From Fontibacterium oligotrophicum (GTDB lineage Bacteria; Pseudomonadota; Alphaproteobacteria; Pelagibacterales; Pelagibacteraceae): DNA of 64,000 nt. The translations under genes were made by a program, and so were the position numbers. The notes beneath the pieces were generated by a model that worked only from the letters and a program-made list of their open reading frames with translations, was not told the origin of the DNA and made no database searches. Location: positions 248,001-312,000 of the forward strand of contig CBDDZZ010000002.1 in the NCBI GenBank assembly GCA_965235975.1. The letters are read 5' to 3'. This document shows, piece by piece, positions 17,371-25,544 of the stretch; the first letter of the stretch is position 1, and each line of letters begins with the position of its first letter.

Positions 17371-18166
17371 TTAGATTTAAGACTTGGAATTATAGCTCTT
17401 AATTTTTTTGGAAGGTTTTCATCTATTCTTGCAATAATAAAGCCCTCTCCCTTTTCTTTTTCTTTTAATATTTCACCATCAGGTGAAATAATTAAAGAAT
17501 GGCCGTATGTTAATCTATTATTGTAATGTTTTCCCGTTTGTGCGGCAGCAAATATATAAGAAAAATTTTCAATAGCCCTAGCTTTCAAGTAAAGTATGCC
17601 AATGTTTTTCTCCTGTTGTTTTTGTAAAAGCTGAAGGAACTGTAATAAAAATTGCTCCTTTTTTTGCAAGCTCTCTATATAAATTTGGAAAACGAACATC
17701 GTAACAAATACTAAAACCTAGTAAACCCCAAGGTAATTTTGCTAAAACTTTTTTTTTACCTGCTAAAAATTTTTTTAGACTCTTCATACCTTTCCTTATT
17801 TGAAAGTTTAACATCGAACATATGAATTTTATCATAGTAGTTTGCAATTTTTCCATTTGGATTAAAAAGTACAGATCTATTAGCTAATAATTTTCTAGAT
17901 AACTTTATCGGTAATGATCCAATTAAAATCCACTTTTTATAACTTTTTGAAATTTTACTTATAGATTCTAAAAAAAAATTATTATTCATCTTTTCTGTTT
18001 TTTCTAAAAGTTCACTATGATCTAATGTAAATAATGATGTATTTTCTGGAGTAATAATTAAATCAGCTTTCTTCTTAATAGAATTAATTATTAAATCTGT
18101 TGTTTTTTCTAAATTAGAAAAAACATTATTGTCTGAGGTGAGTTGAATACATGAAACGTTAAACAT
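17367..18166 (-). CDS. Carbon-nitrogen hydrolase (nitrilase superfamily), two frameshifts
   Basis: Hydrolase of the nitrilase/omega-amidase superfamily. Across three frames all catalytic parts are present: Glu in LIITPENTSLF, Lys in NYYDKIHMFDV, Cys in LGFSICYDVRFPNLYR, then FTKTTGEKHWHTLL and the C-terminal YGHSLIISPDGEILKE. The first break is a 7-T homopolymer at 17770-17776; reading six bases restores EESKKFLAGKKK. The second is near 17586, where dropping one base restores LLKARAIENF. Length with both corrected is about 266 aa, right for the Nit1/Nit2-like branch, which acts on deaminated glutathione or small amides. Real pseudogenisation is less likely than sequence error because every motif is intact. 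Confidence 0.8.
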
Positions 18167-18179
18167 AATTTATAATATT

Positions 18180-18256
18180 TGGTAGCGGGAAGTGGGATCG
18201 AACCACCGACCTCAGGCTTATGAGTCCTGCGCTCTAACCAACTGAGCTACCCCGCC
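18180..18256 (-). tRNA. tRNA-Met (anticodon CAU)
   Basis: Read on the minus strand, a 77-base cloverleaf starting GGCGGGG and ending with encoded CCA. D-arm is GCTCAGTTGGTTAGAGC, the anticodon loop CTCATAA gives CAT, and the T-arm is GGTGG-TTCGATC-CCACT. The overall form matches elongator methionine tRNAs of alphaproteobacteria rather than initiator (which has a mismatched 1-72 pair and a GGG/CCC anticodon stem). The pair at 31-39 reads A opposite G, a mismatch. A lysidine-modified isoleucine tRNA also has CAU, and tilS is in this window, so Ile2 is the alternative. Confidence 0.88.
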
Positions 18257-18303
18257 ATAACTGGTCTTCTACCAATAAACATTTCATCCAGCAAGTTTAC
18301 AAT

Positions 18304-18730
18304 CTACTTTTCGCCAATAATATGCAGAAAAACTTTTCTTATCTGTTGTTCGATTCTATGTTCGAATAAATATATCCCCTGCCAAGTCCCAAGGATTAAT
18401 TTATTATTTTTTATGCTCAAAGTTAAATTACTATTAGTCAAAGACGACTTGATATGTGCTGGCATATCATCTTTTCCTTCCGTATTATGAATATATAAAT
18501 CCTTATCCATTGGTACTAACTTATCGTAAAAAGTTAAGATGTCTCTTTGAACATCGTCATCGGCATTTTCTTGAACAATTAATGAAGCGCTTGTATGTAA
18601 GATTGAAATATTTAAAATTCCATTTGAAATCTTTAGAGCGATCTGTAAAATTTAATATTTTTTCTGTAATTTTAATTAATTTATTACCGTTTGTTTTAAT
18701 GCTTAATTCCTCAAATAATTGAGTAAACAT
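18304..18730 (-). CDS. yjbQ: YjbQ/UPF0047 family protein, one frameshift
   Basis: Small conserved protein (about 142 aa) known as secondary thiamine-phosphate synthase enzyme or YjbQ. The ATG at 18730 gives MFTQLFEELSIKTNGN; after the break near 18640 the family core appears as ISILHTSASLIVQENADDD, then YIHNTEGKDDMPAHIK, and LILGTWQGIYLFEHR. Dropping one base in the CGCTCTAAAG region joins the halves. Some members have weak thiamine-phosphate synthase activity, but the true role is unsettled. It ends about 50 bases from the tRNA-Met gene. Confidence 0.82.
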
Positions 18731-18754
18731 TTAATGTTTATTAAAAATTTGTGA

Positions 18755-18946
18755 TTATTTTATTAATGTTAAAGCTAAACCTACGATAAGACAAAAAATT
18801 AGAGCTACAATAATTCTATTATGGATTTTTTTATCGTACCTATCTCTTGAATTTTTCTCCAGAACTAAAGTTCTAATATCAGCTTTATTTTTCTTATCAA
18901 AATCAGATCGGTAAAAAACTTCTGAATTGTCTTTAAAAATACCCAT
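18755..18946 (-). CDS. Small tail-anchored membrane protein, 63 aa, unknown
   Basis: A 63-residue protein: a charged N-terminal half (MGIFKDNSEVFYRSDFDKK) and one hydrophobic helix at the extreme C-terminus (residues 45-62, IIVALIFCLIVGLALTLI). That layout suggests a single-span protein with its charged part in the cytoplasm. It lies on the same strand as, and 24 bases upstream of, yjbQ. No family recognised. The reading is supported by the clean membrane segment and compact spacing. Confidence 0.6.
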   Translation of the reverse strand: MGIFKDNSEVFYRSDFDKKNKADIRTLVLEKNSRDRYDKKIHNRIIVALIFCLIVGLALTLIK

Positions 18947-19055
18947 GACCGCTGTTAAATCATAACTGTGTAAAAAATCAATTTTTATCTAAAAACGCTC
19001 TTGTCTTTGCTTTTGGTTTTGATAATTAATTTAGATACAAACTTTTAATAAAAAC

Positions 19056-19139
19056 ATGGGATACCCAAAAAAACATAGAGGTCGAAGAAAAGTTGGCTCA
19101 AAAATAAGAAGAAATAGAAGAAGAAATAAAAAGAAATAG
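19056..19139 (+). CDS. Tiny, extremely basic protein, 27 aa
   Basis: ATG at 19056, TAG at 19137-19139. The 27 residues begin MGYPKKHRGRRKVGSKIRR and continue as Arg/Asn/Lys to the end; 17 of 27 are Arg, Lys or His and there are no acidic residues. This is like very small ribosomal or RNA-associated proteins (compare bTHX, which also begins with MG and is rich in Arg/Lys), but it is not an obvious match to any. It occupies a gap between divergent-to-convergent neighbours and ends 6 bases before the convergent mnmA stop. Chance occurrence in AAA/AGA-rich DNA is possible. Confidence 0.5.
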   Translation: MGYPKKHRGRRKVGSKIRRNRRRNKKK

Positions 19140-19145
19140 TTTCTT

Positions 19146-20283
19146 TTACTCTGTAGCTCTTATCCAGCCACCTCCAAGAACTCTCACGCCTAATTGGTCA
19201 GGCTTATAAAATACACAAGCCTGCCCCGGAGATACCCCAAACTCACTTTTTTCAAAAGTGATCATTCCAGTTTTAACATCAAGCTTTGACTCTATAAGTT
19301 TTCCAGTAGATCTAACTTTAACAAATATACTCTCATTAAAATCATTATTCTTATCTGAGAGATAATTAATATCTTCAACCCTTAATTTTTTAATTTCTAA
19401 TTCTTCTTTTTTTCCAATGATCACTTCTTTTGTTTTAGGATTAATTTTAATTACATAATAAGGAATTTCTCCAGAAATCTTTATTCCTTTTCTTTGTCCA
19501 ATAGTGAAATTAATAATTCCCTCATGTTTTCCTAAAACATTTCCCTTGGTATCAATTATATTTCCAGGTTCATGGGCCTCTGGTCTTAAACGTTCAATAA
19601 CAGAAACATAATTACCATTAGGTACAAAACAAATATCTTGGCTATCTGGTTTATCAGCAACTTCTAAATTTAGTTTTTTTGCAATATTTCGTGTCTCTTC
19701 TTTTGGCAGATCCCCTAAGAGGAAAATGTAAGTAATTAAGTTGCTCCTGCGTTGTTGCGAATAAAAAATAAGTTTGATCACGATTTAAATCCTTAGGTCT
19801 GTACATTTTAGATATTTTATTATCTATAATTTTTTTTACATAATGACCGGTAATTAATGCATCCGCCTTTAGGTTTTTAGCTGACTCAAATAAATCCCTA
19901 AACTTGACGGTTTGATTACAATTTACACAAGGAATAGGCGTTTCTCCTCTTAGATAAGAATCTGCAAACTTTTCTATAACTTCACTCTTAAATTTACTTT
20001 CATAATTTAGAACATAATGATCAATTTCTAATTTTTCCGAAACTCTCTTTGCATCATAAATATCTTGCCCAGCACAACATGTTCCTGGTTTTTTATTAAT
20101 TTGTGCATAATCATAAAGTTGCAAAGTCATACCAATTACTTGATAACCACTCATTTTCATCAAACCTGCGACAACGGAAGAATCAACACCACCCGACATG
20201 GCAACAACAACTTTTGTCTCACTCGGTGGTTTATCTAATCCTAATAAATTATTATTAGATTTTGTTTTAAGTAAAGTTGTCAT
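19146..20283 (-). CDS. mnmA: tRNA-specific 2-thiouridylase MnmA, one frameshift
   Basis: Thiolates uridine 34 of tRNA-Glu, Gln and Lys using ATP and sulfur relayed from the cysteine desulfurase. N-terminal half has the PP-loop VVVAMSGGVDSSVVAGLM, the first catalytic cysteine in TPIPCVNCNQTVKF, and LITGHYV. After a break near 19717 the other half continues GDLPKEETRNIAKKLNL, SQDICFVP with the second catalytic cysteine, and the barrel domain ending FYKPDQLGVRVLGGGWI. Removing one base in the CTTAGGGG stretch joins LHFPL to GDLPKEE, giving about 379 aa, the normal length. MnmA is normally indispensable, so the break is most likely a sequence error. Confidence 0.92.
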
Positions 20284-20335
20284 AGTAATATTTAGAAACT
20301 ATTACATTAAAGAAATAAATAAGTATAAATAAAAA

Positions 20336-20513
20336 ATGATTTTTGATTACGAACCAGGAGACTATGTTATCAATCCTAAAAATAAAGGAATGGGGAACTG
20401 GCCAAATCCAATCCATTATTAAAAACGTAGTAACAGTAAATTTTGAAAATGCTGGAAAAAAAACAATTATAGCTGATGTGGTTTTATTAGAAAAAATAAA
20501 TGTTAAAAATTAA
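20336..20513 (+). CDS. DUF3553 family small protein, one frameshift
   Basis: A roughly 58-aa protein. Frame one starts MIFDYEPGDYVINPKNK; after one surplus G at about 20387-20388 the family sequence continues EWGTGQIQSIIKN and VTVNFENAGKKTI, ending LLEKINVKN. The pattern (a small SH3-like barrel with W-G-x-G-Q-I-Q-S and V-N-F-E-x-A-G-K-K) is what I know as DUF3553, found in alphaproteobacteria. The same beta-barrel type occurs in UvrD/PcrA C-termini, so an RNA polymerase or DNA repair link is possible but not shown. Its end overlaps the cysQ start by 14 bases. Confidence 0.7.
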
Positions 20514-21279
20514 TTTAAAAAAAATAACAGAAGATCTAATCCCAAGTTTTTATACAGCTGGCAAGGAAAGTATTAAACTTTCAGGAAAAAATCTAAAAAT
20601 TACGATAAAAAAGGATAACACCCCTGTTACGAACGGAGACTTGACGGTAGATAAAATACTACAAGATACAATCACTAAGCTTACTCCTAATATACAAATA
20701 GTTTCTGAAGAAAATGTAAGTGAAATAAAGAAATTTGATAATACCAATTTCTGGCTAATTGACCCAATTGATGGAACTCGTGAATATATTAAAAATAAAA
20801 ATGAATACACTTTAAATGCTGCTCTAATTTTAAATAAAAAACCTGTTCTTGGAATAATTTATGCTCCAAAACTTAAAAGATTATTTTATTCATTTGGAAA
20901 AAATGATGCCTATGAAATTAATAAAAATTTAAAAACTAAATTAAACTGTAAAAAATTAACAAAAAAAAATGAAATTTTAGCCTTATCCAATAGCTCAACT
21001 CCCTCTGATATTATTTTAAATATTCACCAAAAATATAATGTTACAAGATATGTTAAATGCTCTAGTTCATTAAAATTTTGTCTTATTGCAGCTGGTGAGT
21101 TTGATATTTATGCAGCAAGAGCTAGAGCGAAAGAATGGGATATAGCTGCAGGGCATGCAATTGCTGAACATGCCGGAGCTATACTAACTACTTTTTCTGG
21201 GAAAAAAATTATTTACGGAAAAAAAGATTTTGCAAATCCAGCGTTACTATTAAAAAGATCTAATAATCTGATGAAATAA
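20500..21279 (+). CDS. cysQ: 3'(2'),5'-bisphosphate nucleotidase CysQ
   Basis: Removes the 3'-phosphate from PAP, a by-product of sulfate assimilation and of phosphopantetheine transfer. The 259-aa protein has the inositol monophosphatase fold: DNTPVTNGDLTVDKIL (substrate/metal site), the glutamate of IVSEEN, the metal-binding WLIDPIDGTREYI at 88-100, and late AKEWDIAAGHAIAEHAGA with the third aspartate. The residues needed for Mg2+ are all present. Start ATG overlaps the upstream DUF3553 frame. As many SAR11 relatives lack assimilatory sulfate reduction, the main source of PAP here may be acyl-carrier protein activation (inference). Confidence 0.93.
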   Translation: MLKINLKKITEDLIPSFYTAGKESIKLSGKNLKITIKKDNTPVTNGDLTVDKILQDTITKLTPNIQIVSEENVSEIKKFDNTNFWLIDPIDGTREYIKNKNEYTLNAALILNKKPVLGIIYAPKLKRLFYSFGKNDAYEINKNLKTKLNCKKLTKKNEILALSNSSTPSDIILNIHQKYNVTRYVKCSSSLKFCLIAAGEFDIYAARARAKEWDIAAGHAIAEHAGAILTTFSGKKIIYGKKDFANPALLLKRSNNLMK

Positions 21280-21322
21280 TTATTCCCTTTTAAAGCGAAT
21301 TTACTTAAAATAATATTTTTAT

Positions 21323-21772
21323 ATGAAAAAATTGTTTCTAATACTTTCATTATTATTATTAAATTCGTGTGGAAGTTTAATTTCAGCAAGCTTAACGGAA
21401 ACATTATTCAATCCATCTTCAATTGCTTCAAGTCTTATTGATTATGGAATAAAAAAACATACTGGAAAAAAAATGTCTGAACACGCGCTATCAATAGTAA
21501 CAGACAAAGATTGTGAGATTAATATTGAAAATTTAAATAAACCTCAGTCATTCTGCAAAAATAAAGAAATTGTAGAAAATAATAAAACAACTTCAAAAAT
21601 TGAAGCTTCATTACAAACACGCAATAATAAAACATCTTTAGCTTTAATCGCGCCAAAACTAAAAACGATTTCTTCTGAAAAACCTTCAACTTCTAATGAA
21701 GTATATTTATTATCTTTAAATGAAGTTTTGCATAAAGACTTTAATTCCTTTGGAATTAGAAGATCTAATTAA
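21323..21772 (+). CDS. Putative lipoprotein, unknown function
   Basis: A 149-aa protein with a lipoprotein signal peptide: MKKLFLILSLLLLNSCGSL, lipobox LNSC with the lipidated cysteine at residue 16. The mature part has no known domain; it includes a short stretch with two cysteines (DKDCEINIENLNKPQSFC) that could pair by disulfide, then a Ser/Thr/Lys-rich low-complexity portion. Starts 43 bases after cysQ. Likely exported and membrane-attached; family not recognised. Confidence 0.7.
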   Translation: MKKLFLILSLLLLNSCGSLISASLTETLFNPSSIASSLIDYGIKKHTGKKMSEHALSIVTDKDCEINIENLNKPQSFCKNKEIVENNKTTSKIEASLQTRNNKTSLALIAPKLKTISSEKPSTSNEVYLLSLNEVLHKDFNSFGIRRSN

Positions 21773-21783
21773 TTTCATTTTAA

Positions 21784-21942
21784 ATGAAAACCGACATAGC
21801 GTTAATAATTATTAGTTTTACTTCTTTATTTGGAGTTATTCTTTTTTTTCTAGTTTCAAATATTCTTAAAAAAAAAATTGATGAATTAGTTTTAAGTGAA
21901 AAATTAAAAAAAAAAACTAAATCTTCTTCTCGAAAATCTTAA
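21784..21942 (+). CDS. Small single-span membrane protein, 52 aa
   Basis: ATG at 21784 follows the lipoprotein stop by 11 bases. Residues 5-27 form one hydrophobic helix (IALIIISFTSLFGVILFFLV); the rest is a lysine-rich helix (KKKIDELVLSEKLKKKTK). The C-terminus overlaps the convergent recX gene by 26 bases. No family recognised. Support comes from the clear membrane helix and tight spacing; it could still be chance. Confidence 0.5.
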   Translation: MKTDIALIIISFTSLFGVILFFLVSNILKKKIDELVLSEKLKKKTKSSSRKS

Positions 21943-22477
21943 GTTCTTTTTTATCTAAACCTAGGACATTTTTAGAGGTGGCATAACTAAATCCTGCTCT
22001 TGCAAGAACCCCTGTATCTTTAGTATAAAAAATCTCTCTATTTGCATCTGGACGGTAAGGTCCTATTCTTCTTCTTCGACAAACTCTTATTGCTGCGTAA
22101 AAATCAGGATCAACATTATCTTTTTGAATATCATTCATTGTTTTCTTTAACAAATCTCCATCAATTCCTTTTTGAGCTAAATTCATTCTAATTTTGTTCA
22201 AAGAATAGCCTTTTTTTAAATAATTCTTCGATTTGATTTCAGAATAAATTGTATCATTTATAACTCCTATTCTCTCAAGGTTTTCAATGACCATGTCGAT
22301 TTCTCCTAAAATACTTTCTTTATCTTTATTTAAATAATCTGTATCCAGCACTTTTCTGTACAAATAAAACCTGAGATCTTTTTTGGAGGGTTGGTATTTA
22401 TCAAGATATTTTAAAGACAACTCTTTAATATCTTCTTTGCTATTTATTGATTGTTTTGCAGATTTATTAAATCTCAT
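21917..22477 (-). CDS. recX: RecX family regulatory protein
   Basis: Modulator of RecA filaments. The 186-aa protein is made of three-helix repeats, typical of RecX: KYLDKYQPSKKDLRFYLYRKV, IENLERIGVINDTIYSE, KGYSLNKIRMNLAQKGI, and the C-terminal RRRRIGPYRPDANREIF followed by LARAGFSYATSKNVLGL, which matches the alphaproteobacterial form. The recA gene is not in the window, so this copy is not in the classical recA-recX operon. Divergent from the ABA4-like gene with 20 bases between starts. Confidence 0.87.
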   Translation of the reverse strand: MRFNKSAKQSINSKEDIKELSLKYLDKYQPSKKDLRFYLYRKVLDTDYLNKDKESILGEIDMVIENLERIGVINDTIYSEIKSKNYLKKGYSLNKIRMNLAQKGIDGDLLKKTMNDIQKDNVDPDFYAAIRVCRRRRIGPYRPDANREIFYTKDTGVLARAGFSYATSKNVLGLDKKELKIFEKKI

Positions 22478-22497
22478 ATAATAATCGTTACTAACAC

Positions 22498-22992
22498 ATG
22501 CTTAACACTTTAAAAGATTTTTTTACCCTTGAAATGATTTATCATTTCACAAATATTGGGGTTATTCCGCTCTGGATCCTTTTAGCTTTTTTACCAGGCT
22601 GGAGTGGAACTAAAGTTTTAATAAATAGTATACTAGTTCCATTAATCCTTGGGCTTACCTATTTTTACGTTTTTTATATTTATATAAATACATCGGAGGG
22701 AATATTTTCTAATATTCTTGATAAAGGAAAAATATTTGAGCTTTATTTGGGAATTGATCAGCTTAAAAAAATCTTTAGTGATAAAAACGTTTTGTTATTA
22801 TTTTGGATCCATTTCTTGACTGCAAATCTAATACTGGGTGCATGGATTGCAACAGATGCTGCTAAAAATAAAGCTCTACAATTTATTGTCTTAGTGCCGC
22901 TCGTTCTTACTTATTTTGCAGGACCTATTGGACTTGGGGTTTATTTAATATTAAGACTACTCGCTGCACAAAAATTTAAATTATTTGATTAA
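22498..22992 (+). CDS. ABA4-like (DUF4281) membrane protein
   Basis: A 164-aa protein with four predicted membrane helices. Marks recalled for the ABA4-like family are IPLWILLAFLPGWSGTKVL near residues 22-41, the LLLFWIHFLTANLILGAWIA helix with Trp, His and Asp-adjacent residues (followed by TDAAKN), and the terminal LTYFAGPIGLGVYLILRLL. The plant founder member is needed for neoxanthin formation. The bacterial members' function is not firmly known, so a carotenoid or membrane lipid role is only a guess. It is next to the DsbA-like gene (36-base gap). Confidence 0.75.
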   Translation: MLNTLKDFFTLEMIYHFTNIGVIPLWILLAFLPGWSGTKVLINSILVPLILGLTYFYVFYIYINTSEGIFSNILDKGKIFELYLGIDQLKKIFSDKNVLLLFWIHFLTANLILGAWIATDAAKNKALQFIVLVPLVLTYFAGPIGLGVYLILRLLAAQKFKLFD

Positions 22993-23027
22993 GTCTTTAT
23001 AGCTTATAATTTATTTCAGAGTTATAA

Positions 23028-23622
23028 ATGTCTATGAAGAAAATAGATTTCTATTTTGATTTTGGAAGTCCTTATTCATATCTTGCTCACACCCAAATAA
23101 AAAAATTTGAAAAAGAAACTGGCGAAAAAGTAAATTACATGCCGGTTTTGGTAGGCGGTCTCCATAAGTTAGCTGGAATTACAGCTCCAGCATTTATTCC
23201 ACTCAAAGCAAAATACTTAATCAAAGACTGCAAACTTTGGGCTGATAAATATAAAGTTAAATATCAATTCAACAGATACTTTCCTATAAAGATCTCTTAA
23301 TCTAATGAGAGCTGCACTCGTTGCTCAGAAAGATAATTTTTTTAGATCTTTTGTAGACAAAGCATTTACTGCAACTTGGGTTGACTCAATGAATATGAAT
23401 GATGAAGAAGTTTTTTCAAAATTTATAAAAAACCAAGACATAAATTCTGATTTATTCTCACTTAAAGTATAATGATCCTGTAATTAAAAATGAACTTATT
23501 AAAAGAACCGATGACTCATTTGCAACAGGGAGTTTTTGGTGTTCCAACATTTGTGGTGAATGGAAAACTGTTCTGGGGACAGGATCAGATTAGAGTTTGC
23601 ACTTAATGAAGCTAAAAAATAA
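23028..23622 (+). pseudogene. 2-hydroxychromene-2-carboxylate isomerase / DsbA-like protein, at least four frameshifts
   Basis: Thioredoxin-fold protein of the kappa-GST/HCCA-isomerase type, broken across frames. N-terminus: FDFGSPYSYLAHTQIKKF with the active-site Ser in SPYSY and VLVGGLHKLAG. After about 23290 the reading resumes as NLMRAALVAQKDNFFRSFV. After about 23467 it runs DPVIKNELIKRT; after about 23522 GVFGVPTFVVNGKLFWGQD, which holds the cis-proline; and after about 23588 EFALNEAKK. Each break is a single-base surplus or loss. All family landmarks survive, so either this is a very recent pseudogene or, more likely, a poor stretch of sequence. Role of intact members: glutathione-linked isomerase of aromatic or other thiol adducts. 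Confidence 0.78.
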
Positions 23623-23632
23623 TTATTTTTTC

Positions 23633-24030
23633 TTAACCTCTACTAACTTTAAAGCCTAGATTTTCCTTTAAAGCTCCAAATCCACCTTTAACGTGAGCAT
23701 ACATTGGTGAAACCCCATTTCTTTTAAAGATTTTGGTAGCAAGAGCAGATCTCATTCCCTGAGCACAAAATAATATTTTATCTTTTATCAATTGAAAATT
23801 TCTCTCTTAGTAATAAGGGCTGCTCAGGATCTAGCCAAAACTCTAAGCATTCCTCTTGGAATATGTTTGACGCTCTCAATGGTCCCATCCCTCCATAACT
23901 CTCTAATATCTCTAATATCAATTAAAATTGCATTTTCATTTTCAATTCTAGATTTTGTCATCTTCTGGGGTTAAAGTCTCGATATCTTTAAAACTTTATC
24001 AACAAGATCTTTTGCTGAAGTAATTTTCAT
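23633..24030 (-). pseudogene. Rhodanese-like protein, at least four frameshifts
   Basis: A roughly 132-residue single-domain sulfurtransferase, broken by indels. Recoverable blocks on the minus strand: MKITSAKDLVDKVLK, then LTPED, then ENAILIDIRDIRELWRDG and VKHIPRGML, then EFWLDPEQP, and finally ILFCAQGMRSALATKIF with the active-site cysteine, ending YAHVKGGFGALKENLG. The active-site loop CAQGMRS matches rhodanese domains. The order of parts is intact, so sequence error is preferred over real decay. It converges on the DsbA-like gene with 10 bases between. Confidence 0.75.
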
Positions 24031-24070
24031 AGAACTTAATATATAAATAATTAAAGTAATATTATCCTAT

Positions 24071-25087
24071 ATGAAAATACAAAAAAATAATCAAAAAAGT
24101 TTCCTAAAAATAATTTTTATAAAAATTTGTAGACTTTTAAATTTTGAAATTATTGATCAATCAGACTTTACGGTCCCAACTCTTAAAAAAAGATTAAATG
24201 AAAACCTTACTACTCAGGAAGAAAATCCATAACCCTGCCCATGGGTGAAATAAAAATAACAAGACAAATCTAATTCACTCAACATCATCTTTAGATTTTG
24301 TACTAAAGTAAAGATGTTAACGCAGAATAAACAAAGGCTTTTTGAAGAAGAAAAAAGTCAATACACATTAAGATCATTAAATTCTATTCTAAGATCCATT
24401 GAGACTTTAATGATTAACTTTAAGTATCTAGATATAAAAATCACAGCAATCGACTCTGGCTCAACTGATGCTGACATTCAAAAAATTAAAAAAATAGTTA
24501 AAGAAAAAAATATTAATTTTGAATATATAAAACTAGAAGTTGAGAATTTAATAGATTTTATAGATCCAGAGGCATCAGTTAATCAAAAATCTAATATGGC
24601 AAATATTTATAAATCCTTTGAAATAGGTAGAGATGGAAAATATGATTTATTATATTTTCTTGAAGACGATTATATACATGAACAAAATTCTCTTACTGAG
24701 ATGCTTTTTTCTTATGAAAAATTTGCAAGTTTAATAAAGGATGAACTAATACTTTGCCCCACTGATTTTCCTTATCTTTATAATAAGTTTGAACCCACAC
24801 AAATTATTTTAGGCAATCAAAGACATTGGCGCGTTATTGAAGAAACGCTGTGTACTTTTTTAACAAGTAAAAGATTATTATTAAAACACTGGGATACTTT
24901 TGTTTCCATGACCAAGACTGAACACTTGCCATTTGAAAAACCTTTGCATGAAATATATGCAAAACAATATTGTCTATCTCCCATCCCATCCCTTGCTATG
25001 CATTGTACGAATATAAATTCTATTTATGGAATTTCTCCCGTAATGGACTGGAAGAGATTATGGGACGAAAATGAAGTGCATGATTAA
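24071..25087 (+). CDS. Glycosyltransferase-like protein, two frameshifts
   Basis: About 339 codons if joined: MKIQKNNQKSFLKIIFIKIC from 24071 through LKKRLNENLTTQE, a break near 24225 into SITLPMGEIKITRQI, a second break near 24270 into the long frame that continues to 25087. The long part has ITAIDSGSTD near its start and LLYFLEDDYIHEQNSL, an acidic DD motif reminiscent of GT-A glycosyltransferases that bind a metal and nucleotide sugar. I do not recognise a specific family. The last codons overlap the bcp start (ATGATTAA). Without the correction it would look like a 257-aa protein starting at 24314. Confidence 0.65.
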
Positions 25088-25544
25088 AGAAAATTCTAAA
25101 GCACCTATTTTCAATTTACCTTCTAGTAATAACCAAAATTTTGAAATCAATAAAAATCTAAATCAACATTTAGTCATATACTTTTATCCTAGAGATAACA
25201 CGCCTGGCTGCACTAGTGAGGCTAAGGATTTTTCAAAATTATATAAAGAATTTAAAAAATTAGACTGCGAAATTGCTGGAATCTCAAAGGATAATATTGA
25301 AAGCCATAAGAAATTCATCGATAAATATAAAATCCCATTTCAGCTATTATCAGATGAAAAAATGGTAGTACTTAAAAAATATGGAGTATGGGGAGAAAAA
25401 AGTATGTATGGAAAAAAGTTTATGGGAATTAAGAGAACAACTGTTTTAATTAATCCAAAGGGTCAAATATTAAAAATATGGAATAATGTAAAAGTTACAG
25501 ATCACGCTAAAGAAGTTTTAAATTTTTTAAAAGAAGTTATTTAG
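25080..25544 (+). CDS. bcp: Thioredoxin-dependent peroxiredoxin, Bcp/PrxQ type
   Basis: Reduces hydrogen and alkyl peroxides with thioredoxin. Marks are KAPIFNLPSS, then YFYPRDNTPGCTSEAKDF with the peroxidatic Cys44, and PFQLLSDEKMVVLKKYGVWGE. The second cysteine five residues later in E. coli Bcp is missing (TSEAK), so this is a one-Cys form or resolves elsewhere. The ATG at 25080 is preferred over one at 25071 because it gives the family N-terminus and the frequent 8-base ATGATTAA overlap with the previous gene. Its end overlaps the convergent serB by 8 bases. Confidence 0.93.
   Translation: MIKENSKAPIFNLPSSNNQNFEINKNLNQHLVIYFYPRDNTPGCTSEAKDFSKLYKEFKKLDCEIAGISKDNIESHKKFIDKYKIPFQLLSDEKMVVLKKYGVWGEKSMYGKKFMGIKRTTVLINPKGQILKIWNNVKVTDHAKEVLNFLKEVI

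Noticed and set aside
18180..18256. tRNA-Ile2 (CAU, lysidine-modified) as the identity of this tRNA
   Set aside because: Acceptor, D- and T-arm sequences fit elongator Met better. Ile2 remains only an alternative.
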